From Engraulis encrasicolus (taxonomy: Eukaryota > Chordata > Actinopteri > Clupeiformes > Engraulidae), in contig NC_085876.1 of the NCBI RefSeq assembly GCF_034702125.1, positions 19,907,578-19,971,577 on the forward strand: DNA of 64,000 nt, given 5' to 3'. Shown here piece after piece: positions 26,701 through 38,049 of this stretch. Each line of letters begins with the position of its first letter. Positions within the stretch are counted from its first letter, which is position 1. The position numbers and the translations under genes were made by a program. Under the pieces are notes generated by a model, which saw only the letters and a list, made by a program, of their open reading frames with translations, was not told where the DNA came from and made no database searches.

Positions 26701-27042
26701 TTTGACTACGACTACTCCATGCAGACGCGCCTCCGCAAGGGCGAGGACGGCTACGGGCGGCCCAAGGAGGGCACCAAGACGGCCGAGCGGGCCAAGCGCG
26801 CCGAGCAGCACATCCACCGCGAGATTGACGACATGTGCTTCGTCATCCGCACCATGGCCGACCCGGACCCTGACGGCCGCACCAGGATCACGTTCGGCGA
26901 GCTCTTCGACCGCTACGTGCGCATCTCGGACAAAGTGGTGGGCATACTGATGCGGGCACGCAAGCACGGCAAGGTGGAGTTCGAGGGCGAGATGCTCTGG
27001 CAAGGGCAAGACGACCACGTCATTATCACGCTGCTGGTGTGA
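23765..27042 (+). CDS. abra: Actin-binding Rho-activating protein (STARS), costars domain protein
   Basis: CDS exons 23765-23930, 24247-24670 and 26556-27042 join in frame to 358 residues. ABRA/STARS binds actin in striated muscle, promotes Rho-dependent actin assembly and so frees MRTF to drive SRF targets. Seen: an N-terminal segment LARSWQRWVSDNE like the family's conserved Trp-rich motif; a Ser/Arg segment RSPTRRRMGGS and DTEDSGFHEAD in exon 2; then in exon 3 a second Trp motif (MSRWQNWASEHEVNQKLNPF), the signature GYGRPKEGTKTAERAKRAE, and the C-terminal costars domain (FGELFDRYVRISDKVVGILM ... GEMLWQGQDDHVIITLLV). Length is close to that of the mammalian protein. The second intron (phase 2) falls where mammals have their intron, to my knowledge; the first appears to be a MITE. 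The start is the first ATG before conserved sequence. Confidence 0.95.
23932..24239. mobile_element. hAT-like MITE forming abra intron 1
   Basis: Inverted termini TAGGGGTGTAAAA and TTTTTTACACCCCTA. Flanking 8-mers CCCTCAGG (23924-23931) and CCCACAGG (24240-24247) match at 7 of 8. The intron runs 23931-24246, so the element makes up all of it apart from the duplicated target bases. The GT donor is the last G of the target plus the first T of the element; the AG acceptor comes from the second target copy. Confidence 0.85.
24693..25040. repeat. Tandem duplication of about 165 bp in abra intron 2
   Basis: Two head-to-tail copies sharing GATGCATTTTATTGTGCCAT, ATTAATATTATGTGATGGCC and CAACTCATGATTCGGTTTG/CAACTCACGATTCGGTTTG. 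Sequence such as TGTAACGATAC suggests a hAT-MITE origin. Confidence 0.8.
26306..26487. repeat. 47-bp tandem repeat, about 4 units, before abra exon 3
   Basis: Units beginning ACACCCACCTACTGCGTAAC and ending CACTTTTTAAGGGG, almost identical to one another. It ends about 70 bp before the exon 3 acceptor. The rest of intron 2 (25041-26305) shows only short CA-rich runs and no exon. Confidence 0.9.
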
Positions 27043-27149
27043 CATCTGCTGGTGTTATGTCCAGGGAAATCGACAGGAGCAGGCAGAGGAGAAGAGAGGG
27101 GGTGGGGTGGGGTGGGCACATGGGGTGTATTGGACGGGGGGGCGTGGTT

Positions 27150-27562
27150 ATAATGCTGGAGCTCAAGGGACGCTCTGGCAAGGGCGCGAAGACAGCGTCA
27201 TAATCACGCTGCTGGTGTGACCACGTCCAGGGAAATCGACCAATAGGAGGAGGTGAAGGAGAGGAGAGGGGGTGGGGTGGGTGTTTGGGGGGTTCCCATT
27301 GCACTGTATGTATACATGGGTTCTAAATGTTTCTTTTAACCTGACAGACCGGAATTATCTGCGTACAACTCAACCTCTGATTGTTGGAAACCGCTGTCGG
27401 TCAAAAAATTAGCTCACGTGGTTGGCTGCCAGTGTCTTGCCTCTCCTCATAACATCGTGTTGATAAACACAGCGAACCCATGTGTGATTTTATTATGCTG
27501 GAGCTCAAGGCTGAGACACTCTGGCAAGGGGCAGGACGACGGGGTCATAATCACGACAGACT
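27150..27562 (+). pseudogene. Decayed tandem copies of the abra 3' end
   Basis: Two copies of the last coding bases of abra follow its stop. Copy 2 (27150-27277) has CTCTGGCAAGGGCG, GTCATAATCACGCTGCTGGT and the same post-stop GTCCAGGGAAATCGAC as the real 3' UTR. Copy 3 (about 27490-27562) has CTCTGGCAAGGGGCAGGACG and GGGTCATAATCACGAC. An unrelated interspersed repeat (27305-27495) separates them. Neither encodes a costars domain. Confidence 0.75.
27305..27495 (+). repeat. Interspersed repeat, reverse copy at 37735-37935
   Basis: Shares ATGGGTTCTAAATGTTT, GGTTGGCTGCCAGTGTCTTG and ATAAACAC with the reverse complement of 37735-37935. Probably a mobile element, unnamed. Confidence 0.7.
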
Positions 27563-27863
27563 ACTACTATACTATATCACAAGTGAGAGATAATCTGGGA
27601 GCCATCTATTCTCTCATTGGAGAGGGAAGACTACAGTACATGAACTCAAAGAACTATCTAAAGCTTGATGGAAAGATGGTTTTGCATCTGGTGTCAGAAT
27701 AGTGGCTCTATTAACAACAACAAAACAAAACAGCTACATCTCTTGCCCTCCTCCCTATTCTGTGGTTGGGGGTTGGGACGGGACCCCAAATTCATGCAAT
27801 GATTTCAGCATTTGGGTTAATGCTGTCAGATCAGAATGAGTGTGTCTTCTCTACCAAGCTTGC

Positions 27864-28064
27864 AGTGTTGCCAGATTGGGCTGTTTCCCGCCCAATTGGG
27901 CTGCTTGGGATGGCCGTCTGAGGGTAAAAATGGCATTTTGCAGGAAAACCCGCCCAATTTTGCCCATAGAATTCAATAGAATTGGGCGGGATTTAGTGCT
28001 TCCAGCAGGCGGGTTTTGAACATTTTTGGGCTGGAAATCATCAGCCTGATCTGGCAACCCTGCA
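27864..28064. mobile_element. Palindromic MITE (GTTGCCAGAT family), copy 3
   Basis: Inverted ends GTTGCCAGATTGGGC and TGATCTGGCAACCC. Best preserved of the three copies. Confidence 0.8.
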
Positions 28065-28164
28065 GGCTTGTAAAGACACAGGAACTCCTCATGGATCAAC
28101 AATGGTATCTACTGTACACACGGCACCAGTTCAGCAGGTTTTGGAGCCTATATTACTGTATATG

Positions 28165-28166
<2 letters not shown>

Positions 28167-28254
<88 letters not shown>
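28167..28254. repeat. (TG)n microsatellite
   Basis: About 44 pure TG units downstream of abra. Confidence 0.95.
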
Positions 28255-28258
<4 letters not shown>

Positions 28259-28527
28259 GGGGGGTCTTCTCTGGTGTTTTTTGGTCCACATAGGGAGTCG
28301 AAAACAACACTCCGTCTGAAGATCGTCAAAAGGGCTGCATTGTTTTTTGTTATCGTTTTATTTATCAATATTATTTATTGATATAATGTACAACTGTATA
28401 CAACTTAAACAGTGATATACTTTTGGACTGAGAATATGTTATATAGGTGATATATTCTCTCCTATTTTGAGAGTCTACAGTGTGGAGATTACAAGCAAGA
28501 ACAAGAAGATTAAAAAAACAGATCTGA

Positions 28528-28545
28528 AATAAAGCAACAATAAAT
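28528..28545 (+). promoter_or_regulatory. abra: Candidate poly(A) signals downstream of abra
   Basis: Two AATAAA hexamers 12 bp apart, about 1.5 kb after the abra stop. Weak evidence only, as intervening repeats make the true 3' UTR uncertain. Confidence 0.3.
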
Positions 28546-28657
28546 ATATATCTTGAAACAGGAATGCTAGCAAATGAGTCGAGTTTTCAACATTGTTTGT
28601 ATGTCTGTGTGGGGTTGTTGAATGGCATGGCATACGGACCTGTCAGTCACCTTAGCT

Positions 28658-28937
28658 CAGGGTTTCCCAAACTGGGGTGCGTAGCCTGCTACAAGGAGGT
28701 GCGCGAGCTGAATTTAGCAATGGTGGATGTGTGTTTTTATACATCATTAATGACCATTAAGTAGTTTTTAATTGTATGGTAGGTAACATGTATATGCTGG
28801 AAGAAACATCAGGTCCATTGGAAATGAGGATTCCCCAAATGAATCTGCATAATGTGCAATGATTTAGCTTAGGGGGTAAGCGAACCACATTAAAATGTAA
28901 AAGAAGGTGCGCAAGGAAAAAAGTTTGGGAACCGCTG
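28658..28937. mobile_element. hAT-like MITE
   Basis: Ends CAGGGTTTCCCAAACT and AGTTTGGGAACCGCTG are inverted repeats. Flanks CCTTAGCT and CCTTAGCC match at 7 of 8. Confidence 0.85.
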
Positions 28938-29741
28938 CCTTAGCCAAAGGTCAAAGGTCAAAGTCCTTGCACAACTTGCAAGTGGCACCTCACATGACAC
29001 ATCTGAGCATCTAAACCCAGATTGCATTACACTACTATGTCCAGTAGAGAGCAGTAAATAGCTGTGTTTAAGCACTTTGTGAGGCACTTTTTTTTCATCA
29101 AGTTATTGTCAGGTTGGAAATAAAGACCAAAAGGGACAGTCTGGGTGGCATAAATTAAACAGTTAAAATCAAAATTTCTTAAAAATAGTAGTCTCTTAGT
29201 GTAAATGGGTTCGTCACTGGGCCTATTCACTATATGCTATATGCAAAATGCTCAACTACATCATAACAACCTTGCTATGACATTACAAAGAGCCTTAAGT
29301 AACAGATTAAGACATAGTCATTACAATTTTGGTGACAGTAAAGTAATAACATAGGACCTGCGCTAAAGGGTTAAACAAAAAACATCACAATGTAATTCCA
29401 ATGAAATGAATGAAAGCTGTGTGTTCAAAATTACCCATGCTAAATATTACAATCCCTTTCTGTCATTGAATTTGAAGACACAATTCATTATAGCCATGAA
29501 AGTCCACTTCTTTATTAAAATATGACTGATAATTGACTTTGACAGGTTGGCCTGTATATCAGTGTTAGCCAGGCTGTGCCTTCCTAGTGAGTATATTCTA
29601 TGCAGAGTTTCCTTAACCTGATTTACGTCATCTGGCTGCATTCACCAACTACACGTGGGGGCGTTCCCTTTCCTTTCACAGCCAAATACCAAGTACCAGA
29701 TGGCGGGAGTCAGATAAGAGTTTCCTGGCTTAGGTTTAAAT

Positions 29742-30447
29742 CAGGGGTGGGGAATGTGGTTACATTTTTATTCTTATAAAAATGTAGATTCTTATATGTA
29801 CATGTATATGTAGGAATGTAGATGTATATGTATGTGTCTATATATATATTTTTCCAGTTGTGTTAAGTATTTTAATCTGAGCTTTGGGTGAGGCCTGGGG
29901 GCCTGTCAGTTGAAGTGTGATGGGGCTGATTAGCATGTGTAAAGGATATGTCCCGGGCCTGAGCAGAGGACCTATAAAAGGCAAACGATGCCACAACTCA
30001 AGAGGCTTTTCTACCAGGGATAACAGGAACACAATGTTGTCCCTTGAAGAAGATGCCTCCTGTTCCATTCGGAGCAGTAATAAAAATAATCTGCAGAAAA
30101 CTCTTTGGATCAAAAGTGCCTGTCTGACATTTATAAAACCCCACAGGGAACCTTTTTCATTCGGAGGGCCACTTCAAATTTCACCAAGGGCCATAAAGGT
30201 ACTGTGAACACAAACCAGGATTTCCCCCTAGGCCTACATTGAAGGCAGCCACTTTTAAAACAGACCCCACCTTCTCTAGATCCCCTGAATATAATTTAAT
30301 TTTATTGCAAATGTTCTTTCTAAAAGTCATTTACAAAATATGTCATATTTCATGTGAAGCTGCATAACATTAAAATTATATCGTGGGCCAGATAAAATGA
30401 CCTCAAGTGCTGCAAACGGACCTCGAGACATAGGCTCCCCACCCCTG
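29742..30447. mobile_element. hAT-like element interrupted by a solo LTR
   Basis: Outer ends CAGGGGTGGGGAA and CCCCACCCCTG; flanks GTTTAAAT and GTGTAAAT match at 7 of 8. Same family as 16025-16364, in the opposite orientation. Its left arm is cut at 29755-30145 by the LTR. Confidence 0.8.
29755..30145 (+). mobile_element. Solo LTR of a retroelement (391 bp)
   Basis: Starts TGTGG, ends CCACA, and is flanked by a perfect 5-bp duplication GGGAA (29750-29754 and 30146-30150). Inside are a TATA box CTATAAAAGG near 29972 and an AATAAA at 30079-30084, about 105 bp apart, giving U3-R-U5 order on the + strand. No internal gag/pol is present, so the body was lost by recombination. Superfamily cannot be told from the LTR alone. 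Confidence 0.8.
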
Positions 30448-31153
30448 GTGTAAATATTTCTGTCTAGAAGCATCTTGGCAGAGTTGTATAAAGTATAAGT
30501 ACTTAGTACCAGGGATAGAAATAAGCACCCATCCACCTACCAATGACGGGTGAATTTGGCCTTTGGCAGTTGAAATATGTCAACCCATCTGTCACCTTGA
30601 CGGGTGAAATTTTTCGATAAAAGCCTGGGTTAATGCTGAAAAGAGTTACTTTCAACACAATAACTGAATGTATGGCCTCTGAAACAAAAGTATTGATCAG
30701 AAAATGATCTTACTTGACATTACAATGTTTGGAAATGATGAATATGAACTTGCAAAAATGGTGACTGGTAGAAATTGTGAGTGACTGGTGGATTTTAGAA
30801 TCTAGGCCTACCTGCCACAGGTGTGGAAAATGTTAAAGTTCCACCCCTGCTGAGTACAGATGTAATTACAACACTAGTATGTAATTACAGAGTTGAAAGC
30901 ATGTAATAGCATACCACTAGTGTTGTAAATACATTTGTAAGAGTACACTTTATTCAACTCTGTATCTGCGTGTGTATAGGCCAACTGCACTGACACACTA
31001 TATACACCCAGGTGTAAAAAGCAACCGTGACTACCCAGCCATATAAATAGAAAATAAATGTGTAGGCCTAAATTGTGTAGCCTACGTCGTTAGAACACCA
31101 GGGAGGAATATGAAGGAACACTCGGGTGTATGTGGGTGTAAATGGCAACAATC

Positions 31154-31510
31154 AGTGCGTTTATATGCAGTTCAGTATCCCGAATATGAGGCATAGGCAT
31201 ATCCCAGTTATGATCATATTCGGGGGATGAGTTGTTTATATGACCACAGAGTTTCATATTCCAGACTTGACCGTTTTAGAATTCTCTTCAAATGCGTGTA
31301 GCAGCAACAGCGTTCTATGGGAAACCCCTTTATTCGGGATAAGTTGTTTACATGCGTCAGTATCCCGACTTCTGACGGAATAGGCCTACTCCACCTAGCA
31401 TATCCCGATTTCTCAGTATCACGAATAAGGGCTTTGGATACTGAAGTCGGGAAAAGGTGTTGATATGCTCAAACGCTAAATCGGGATACTGAACTGCATG
31501 TAAAAGCACT
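31154..31510. mobile_element. MITE with AGTGC inverted ends
   Basis: Left end AGTGCGTTTATATGCAGTTC and right end GAACTGCATGTAAAAGCACT are inverted repeats of about 30 bp including GTATCCCGA. The interior repeats CGGGATA motifs. Family not assigned. Confidence 0.7.
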
Positions 31511-31719
31511 CAATGGGTGTAAATTGTGATCATCGTTATTCACCATGCTATCTGGTACAAATAGCATCAATTCAAGAATTAAGTTTTGCCTTCCTCTGTT
31601 AATGTTGTTGAAATCAGTGTTTTAAAGTTTGAATTTGTTATGGAAACATCAGATAACATTAACCCATGGTTCCAGTTTAGTTGATACTGTTTTCATATTT
31701 ATGAAAATTGTATTTAAAC

Positions 31720-31839
<120 letters not shown>

Positions 31840-32269
31840 AATAAACCATGACATGTCACAGCAAGAGGAAATCGAGGCACATAATGATTGCACTTAACAA
31901 ACCATGAGGAAATAGTATTTCTTCTGTAATGTGTTGGCGTACGGAGTGTTGTTTTTGTGAAAGGTTCCCTGGTAGCCTGAGTGACTCATTATGTCACCAA
32001 ACACCCTGAACTTAAATAACCAGAAAGGGACTTTTGACATCAAGGAAACACAATTACAATGGGTTTTTATGAGAGAACATTGACGTTGGAATCTTTGCTT
32101 TGTAAATGTTATAGATTTTTTTTTAAGTTCAGCTTTTTCACATTCTAGCTTTGCAGCAGATATTCCAGCTCCCTCCTCATAAAACTATTGGGTTCGATAG
32201 CGGTATTGTTGCACTTTTCTGTCACGGAATTTAGGGAAGTGTTGCCACACTCACAAATTTCTCATTGCT

Positions 32270-32560
32270 GCCATGTGAATGAAAGCCCAACTGGGGAACT
32301 CTAGCTCCAATTGTCATTTTGGCACAGCACACAGTGAAATTGCATTCATGCCTCACCCGTGCAAGGGGGCAGCCCCCAATAGCGCCGAAAGGGAGCAGTG
32401 CGGCGGGACGGTACCATGCTCAGGGTACCTCAGTCATGGAGGAGGATGGGAGAGAGCACTTAATTACTCCTCCCACCAACTTGGCGGGTTGGGAGTTGAA
32501 CCAGCAACATTTAGGCTACAAGTCTGACGCCCTAACCGCTTACCCATGACTGCCCAGTAT
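32270..32560 (-). mobile_element. tRNA-derived SINE family A, full-length reverse copy
   Basis: Reverse complement of the 2098-2430 design; the tRNA-like head is at 32500-32555 (complement of GGGTAAGCGGTTAGGGCGTC). Confidence 0.8.
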
Positions 32561-32642
32561 ACAAGTACAGACCCAGAGCCTCTGATGTAATTGATTGTTA
32601 GCAATATGTAGCTCTATTTTAACTGATTGTTAATAATGTTAA

Positions 32643-32885
<243 letters not shown>

Positions 32886-33151
32886 GTTATTTGTTGCACT
32901 TTGATGAAGGACTGACAAAGTGCGCACAGAGGAGAACTGAAAATAAATGATAACGGTCTGTGAAACTGATCCTTTCTCCCAAAATGATGTGCTTGCATTC
33001 TTTGCCTTTTTGATGCCTTTTGCCTTTTTGATTTTGATTAATGTCAATTGCCTAGCTTGTTTGCCTGGCTGTGACGGGCCTGGATAGCAGGGGGATGTGT
33101 TTCATCCCACTGGGAGAATTGAGAACTGTATTACATGAACTGGAATAAAAT

Positions 33152-33589
33152 TTAACCCTTGTGAGGTGTTCGGGTAATTTTGACCCTTTTCTTCTTTTTT
33201 AAGTATGTTTTGGGGGCTTTTGGGGTCTTAATTATGACAGGACAGTGTGAGAGGAGACAGGAAATGAGCTGGAGAGAGAGGTGGGATAGGGCTGGGAAAT
33301 GACCCCCGCCAGACTCGTATGGTCCCCATGGGCATGAAAGCCCCAATGTGGGGGGCTTAGCGCGCTGCGCCACAGTACTCCCAATTTTGACCCGTTTCAA
33401 GTGTCAAGAAAAATGGTATCAATTGTTATTTTCACTCTGAGATTCCCTGGCTTTGGCTCATTTTATGTGAGGAACATGAATCTGAAAAAAAATAGTGTTT
33501 CCTGTTTTGATTATTTTTCTATATACCTGGGTCAAAATGACCCGAACGGACACCTTCTAACAAAAACACGAACACCTTACAAGTGTTAA
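33152..33589. mobile_element. MITE with TTAA ends, host of a SINE insertion
   Basis: Left end TTAACCCTTGTGAGGTGTTC and right end GAACACCTTACAAGTGTTAA are inverted repeats, followed inward by GGTAATTTTGACCC and GGGTCAAAATGACCC. TTAA at both borders suggests a piggyBac-type element. Confidence 0.75.
33191..33382 (-). mobile_element. tRNA-SINE family B, nested in a MITE
   Basis: On the minus strand it starts with a tRNA-like head (GTGGCGCAGCGCGCTAAGCC) and ends in an A-rich tail (CTTAAAAAAGAAG). Flanking 15-mers at 33176-33190 and 33383-33397 (AATTTTGACCC plus TTTT or GTTT) match at 14 of 15, a retroposition duplication. Confidence 0.85.
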
Positions 33590-34136
33590 GCAAATATTAC
33601 AGCCATATTTAAATTCAGAGAACTACCACAGAACCCATTCTGTAAATGAAGGCGATTCTGGATTTGATGCAAATCCCATCGTTCAAGCTGATACAAGCAA
33701 GTTTCAACTCTTTTTTGATTAAATGAATTTTTTTTCTTACAAGTTGATCAGAATAGGGTTACAAAAAAAAGAGAAACCAGACAGACAAACCGCTTGCCTG
33801 ATAACCTTGAGACAGACAGACAGACAAGGAAATGCTAGACAGACTTTCAGTTTTAAGATCTGATGTGTCTAAGGTTATCGTGATGATCGTATTTGGTCAC
33901 ACCACACCCACGCCCATAAACACAACAACAACTGTTTTTTTCCTTCTTCTTCGACCAAAACCTGATGACAAGTGGAACGCAAGACATTTACCATCATGGT
34001 TCTCTTCCTCGTTCCCCCAGTGATGCTGTCTTGGAAGCCGGTCGTCAAACCAGTCTGAGTTCTCCTCGCATGCCTTCCTGGTTGATAAGGCTATCAGGGC
34101 CAAACAAAAAAAAAAACATCAGTGGAGTTCCTGGCA

Positions 34137-34144
34137 CATATAAA
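34137..34144 (+). promoter_or_regulatory. Possible TATA box of lectin A
   Basis: ATATAAAT upstream of lectin A. A small untranslated exon could lie at 34387-34412 (acceptor CCCACAG, donor AAGGTAGTT). The two paralogues clearly have a TATA box and a 5' UTR exon, so one is expected here, but the exact elements are uncertain. Confidence 0.3.
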
Positions 34145-34635
34145 TCTCTATGCATTGGTAGTGCTTTGGATTTGGAGCCTGCATCTCCTCATGTGAACCT
34201 CTCATACTGGCTTTGCTGTAGATCTTATACCTTCTTCTGTCTTGCCTTCCCACTGGTATAATATGCATTTATTTCAATCTGCATGCAGTATTTCAAAATG
34301 AAACAAAAAAAAACATGGCTTTATTCATTCTATGATATTATAATTCATTTGTATGTCATATTGTGTTTGCTTGTCTTCACCCACAGCTTGGACAGTGAAC
34401 AACGCCAACAAGGTAGTTGAATTTTATATGAACATATTATGCATATTTATTTACCATAGCAGTCAATAGTGACTTGTGGGGTATCTGGTGGTAGGTGTAG
34501 TGTTGCGCATGAACAAATGCTAGGGGTGGATGAAGGTAAATTGGGCCACTTTTTTGCATATAAGTGAATGGGGAAAAAAAGGGCCCAATTTACCTGAATT
34601 CACCCCTATTTTTTCTCCCTGGTGTGTCTTACAGG

Positions 34636-34808
34636 ATGCAGACTCTTCTCTATCTCTGTGTGTTCCTGACTGCTGTCAATGCTGCACGTAAGTGACTCCT
34701 TTGGGGCCCAAACTGATTTATCTCAAACAGAGATCTGTAAACACTGGAAATGTCCCTGTTAATTAATTCCATATTTTAAGATGAAGGATCGCAGTCCTCT
34801 ATCTCTGT

Positions 34809-34906
<98 letters not shown>

Positions 34907-36750
34907 CTCGCTCTCACACACATACACACACATGCACACGCATTTGAGCATTTGAGCATTTTTTTGAAGTGGGTATACTGTATATGTTTTGTGCTATTCA
35001 AAACAATGGATCAATCAATTTTTAGTGGGTATACTGAAATTCCTGAAATTTAGAAGTGGGTATACTCAGTATACCCGCGTTCTACATAGACTACACCACT
35101 GGAACAGAGGGTACTCCATGTATTAATATGTATTTTGTGCGCAACATACAGGTCTCTAGAAGAAAATGCAATCCACAAATGTCCAAAATAAAAATGTGCT
35201 CCCTGTAAAATAGTTTGTTCTACATGCCATATGCGGGGAAAAGAAATCCTTACAAAATGTACAACTTTGTGTGTTTGTTTTTGTGTCTTCTTCTCCAGCG
35301 GCCTTCTTTTCGTTTTCGCCTGCGGTGGGCTCTGGCTCTGGCAGTTCCTACCTAGTGGAAGGGATGGGCCGCATCACTGCCGTCAAGATCTGGGAGAACT
35401 ACAACGGACACATACGAGGGTAATGCAAAACACTTATTTAGTATACAAAGCGGATTCCAAAAAAGTTGGGACACTTGGTATTTTGTGAATAAAATCAAAA
35501 TGCTGGCATTTTCAAAACATTCAATATATTGATAAGGTGGTAGAGCATTGTGTACAGACAACATATCAGTTGGTAAAGTCAAACAGAATTATTATTTTGA
35601 GGTAATGATGTGATCATTTAAAATTTCATCCTCGCAACAAATTCCCAAAAAGTTGGGACAGGGCCAATAAAATGCCTTTTATGTTGGATAAGACTAAACA
35701 CAACACAAGGGATGTGACTGAACAGTTAAATAATTTGACAGATGCTATGATTTCATTCAAAAATAAGATATATTGATGTGCGAGACATAATTTCAGCAGC
35801 TCAACTAGGTATAGAGAAGTGTGTTCTTCAACGTGTTTACCTTCTTGTTATGCTTAATATGTGGCATATCCTTACTGCAAGAAAACAATTTTGTGACCTG
35901 TTGGAACATAGTAGAGATTGAAATTTGCCATCATTATGGGGCAATATCTAAAGGCTATGCTCCAAAATATAATGACTTATGTATGCTGTTTAAAGTAGCC
36001 TATGTTTATATCATTCAGCATTCATTTTAATGCTCTACAACACTGCACCACTAAATCAAACTGAAGTATTCTTTTTCCATATTCTGTATGCTTTCATGTA
36101 TGAAAAGTGTGCTTTTACCACTCATAATGAATACTTAGAATTGATGGTGGTGGTAAGTATCTGTTAAAAGACAACATTTGTGACTGGGCTGCATGAATTC
36201 TGGAAATGAAGTACTAAAACTATTACACAGTTACGGTATCCCATTATGAAGTCAGTGGGCCTATTGCTTGACAAATGCTTATTGCTTTACACAGGTTCTT
36301 GCAAGTTTTGTATTTTATGTTCATAAACCCTATATTTACAAACAAATATTCTTGGGCCTATTTTCCTAATTGCATCCATTGTTTTTAATTATGCCTATTC
36401 TTTTGCTTTATAGCATTCAGCTCCGCTATGGGTTTGCCTGGGCAGCAGTTGCAGGCTACATCACAGGCGAGCCTCTGGAGATGGAGCTGGACGAGGGCGA
36501 GTTCTTTGTGCAGATCTCCGGCAAGTACGCCCACTACATCCAGAGCCTGCAGCTGGTCACCAACAGAGGGCGCTCCATCACCGCGGGCCAGCCTTCCGGC
36601 GGATCCTTCAACATGTACGGCGGCCACCCACAGGCCGAGCTGCGCTTCCTCAGCGGCCGTGTGCATGGGGGACTCACCTCCCTCGCCTCCCACTGGGCGG
36701 TGCTGGACAAAGAGGACATCCCCAACAATAGCTACACTACTTCTGCTTAA
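34636..36750 (+). CDS. ZG16-like secreted jacalin-type lectin A
   Basis: CDS exons 34636-34687 (signal peptide), 35299-35419 and 36414-36750 join to 169 residues; introns are in phase 1 then phase 2. The signal is [17 protein letters not shown]. The rest is one jacalin-type beta-prism domain: glycine loop VGSGSGSSY, strand [45 protein letters not shown], then [17 protein letters not shown]. This order matches zymogen granule protein 16. The mature part has no cysteine. Where ZG16 has GxxxD in the binding loop, this protein reads HGGLT, so the sugar-contacting Asp is a Thr. One N-glycosylation sequon (NNS) is near the C terminus. Likely secreted, perhaps into gut or skin mucus, which is inference from ZG16. 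It could instead be named a generic jacalin-like lectin. Confidence 0.92.
34814..34915. repeat. (TC)n microsatellite in lectin A intron 1
   Basis: Near-pure TC tract followed by CA-rich sequence. Confidence 0.95.
35445..36010. mobile_element. Degraded relative of the TA-flanked transposon, in lectin A intron 2
   Basis: Shares AGTTGGGAC, TGAATAAAATCAAAATGCT and TTTTCAAAACATTCAAT with the left arm of the element at 58436-59882, plus interior stretches (AACATAGTAGAGA). The right terminal repeat is not visible. It runs into sequence at 36085-36215 that resembles part of the MITE at 55581-55946. Confidence 0.7.
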
Positions 36751-36765
36751 AGAAATGGCAACACT

Positions 36766-36825
36766 TAAAGTGATACTGTCCTATTTTTGGAGATAGAGCC
36801 TAAGTATCACTTTAAGTAGAATAAA
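36766..36825 (+). promoter_or_regulatory. Stem-loop and poly(A) signal of lectin A
   Basis: AATAAA at 36820-36825, 70 nt after the stop, directly preceded by a hairpin with arms CTTAAAGTGATAC and GTATCACTTTAAG. The arms look like the ends of a small MITE, so the 3' UTR may be element-derived. Confidence 0.6.
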
Positions 36826-36829
36826 GGTC

Positions 36830-37370
36830 TCTTTAAAAAGCTTTATTAACACTTCATTTACATGTATTGATGAATTAGGCCTAATTGTAAAGACAACATT
36901 AAAAAAACATTTTTTAAACGAGTGAGAACCAACCCATGACTGCACAGTGAAGCAAGAATTGACTCCTGGTGGATAAGTTTGGTCTGTGTTTGCCTGCAGG
37001 ACACTCCAGTGGTTTCATCTCTATTGCTCTTTAAAGGACAAACTTCTGGCTGTGCTCTGTCTACGACGCAGTGCGACTCAGCCACGGTCCACCACACTCT
37101 TTGCTTTACGATTGAGCTGTGTCGTGCCTATTTGAAAAGGAAAAAGTGGCATCCGAGTCCTGCTATGTTGAGCCTTAACAGGCAGTGGAAAAGACAACTG
37201 GCACTGGAAAAGAGCCTATTGTGTGTTCACATAGTAGCATTGTGTGTGCACATTCATTTCTCATTTACAAAGATTCGAAAATGTTTTGTTTATCATTGGT
37301 TTACTATTTACAAAGTGTTTGTAAAGCTTTTTAAAGAGACCGTTATTCTAAAGTGTGCTGTTAAATTCAT
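36830..37370. mobile_element. Long palindromic repeat, related copy at 38050-38370
   Basis: Both contain CTTTATxAACACTT near the left, CATGACTGCACAGTG or CTACGACTGCACAGTG in the middle, and ATTTACAAAGTGTTTGTAAAGCT-like sequence with TTATTCTAAAGTGT at the right. The 171-codon frame across this region has no supporting features. Confidence 0.6.
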
Positions 37371-37734
37371 ACGGGTCTGCCGTCAGGAGAGGGCAACAGT
37401 GACAGCAGTGAAATGGATATACTGTATCCATGTGCTCTGTCATTGTCGCTTTTATTTCTTTCTTCTTGGGTCACCTTCAATCTCAGGGAAATAAGACAAA
37501 CTCATGTGGACAGCTTGTGGAGTAAGAGACACACCTCTGGGACATCAACAGGGACACTGCAGCACCATCTTAGTTTATATGTTTTGGTTTTTGAGTGTTT
37601 AAAGGCACTTACACATGAAATGTATAAAGTATAGGCCTACATTATTACTGTATAACTTAATAGAGTAAAATAATTACAACATTGCTATTATTATATAGAC
37701 TATTATGACATTTATTTCTGTCATTATCATAATT

Positions 37735-37935
37735 TACATAATCACTGTCAACAACAACAATACAATATGTGGGTTCACCGTGTTTATAAACACGATATTG
37801 TGAGGAGGGGCAAGACACTGGCAGCCAACCATGTGAGGACATTTTTTGACCAACAGCGCTTTCCAACAATCAGAGGTCGAGTTGTGCGCAGCTAGTTTCG
37901 TGCAGTCAGGGGAAAGCAAACATTTAGAACCCATG
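37735..37935 (-). repeat. Interspersed repeat, reverse copy of 27305-27495
   Basis: Includes GAGGGGCAAGACACTGGCAG and GGGTTCACCGTGTTTATAAAC, matching the abra-side copy in reverse. Confidence 0.7.
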
Positions 37936-38049
37936 TATAGAACCATGTCTAAGCTCCACTATTAGCATCAGTGAATTGTGTACAACAAGACCCTCTTGGT
38001 TGCATCTATCCACTTCAGTTTATGACATAGATGGAATTATTCTTTAACA

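Noticed and set aside
26530..27045. 171-codon frame on the minus strand over abra exon 3
   Set aside because: Shadow of the GC-rich + strand exon that encodes the costars domain.
36979..37494. 171-codon open frame downstream of lectin A
   Set aside because: Overlaps a palindromic repeat shared with 38050-38370; no homology or signal recognised.
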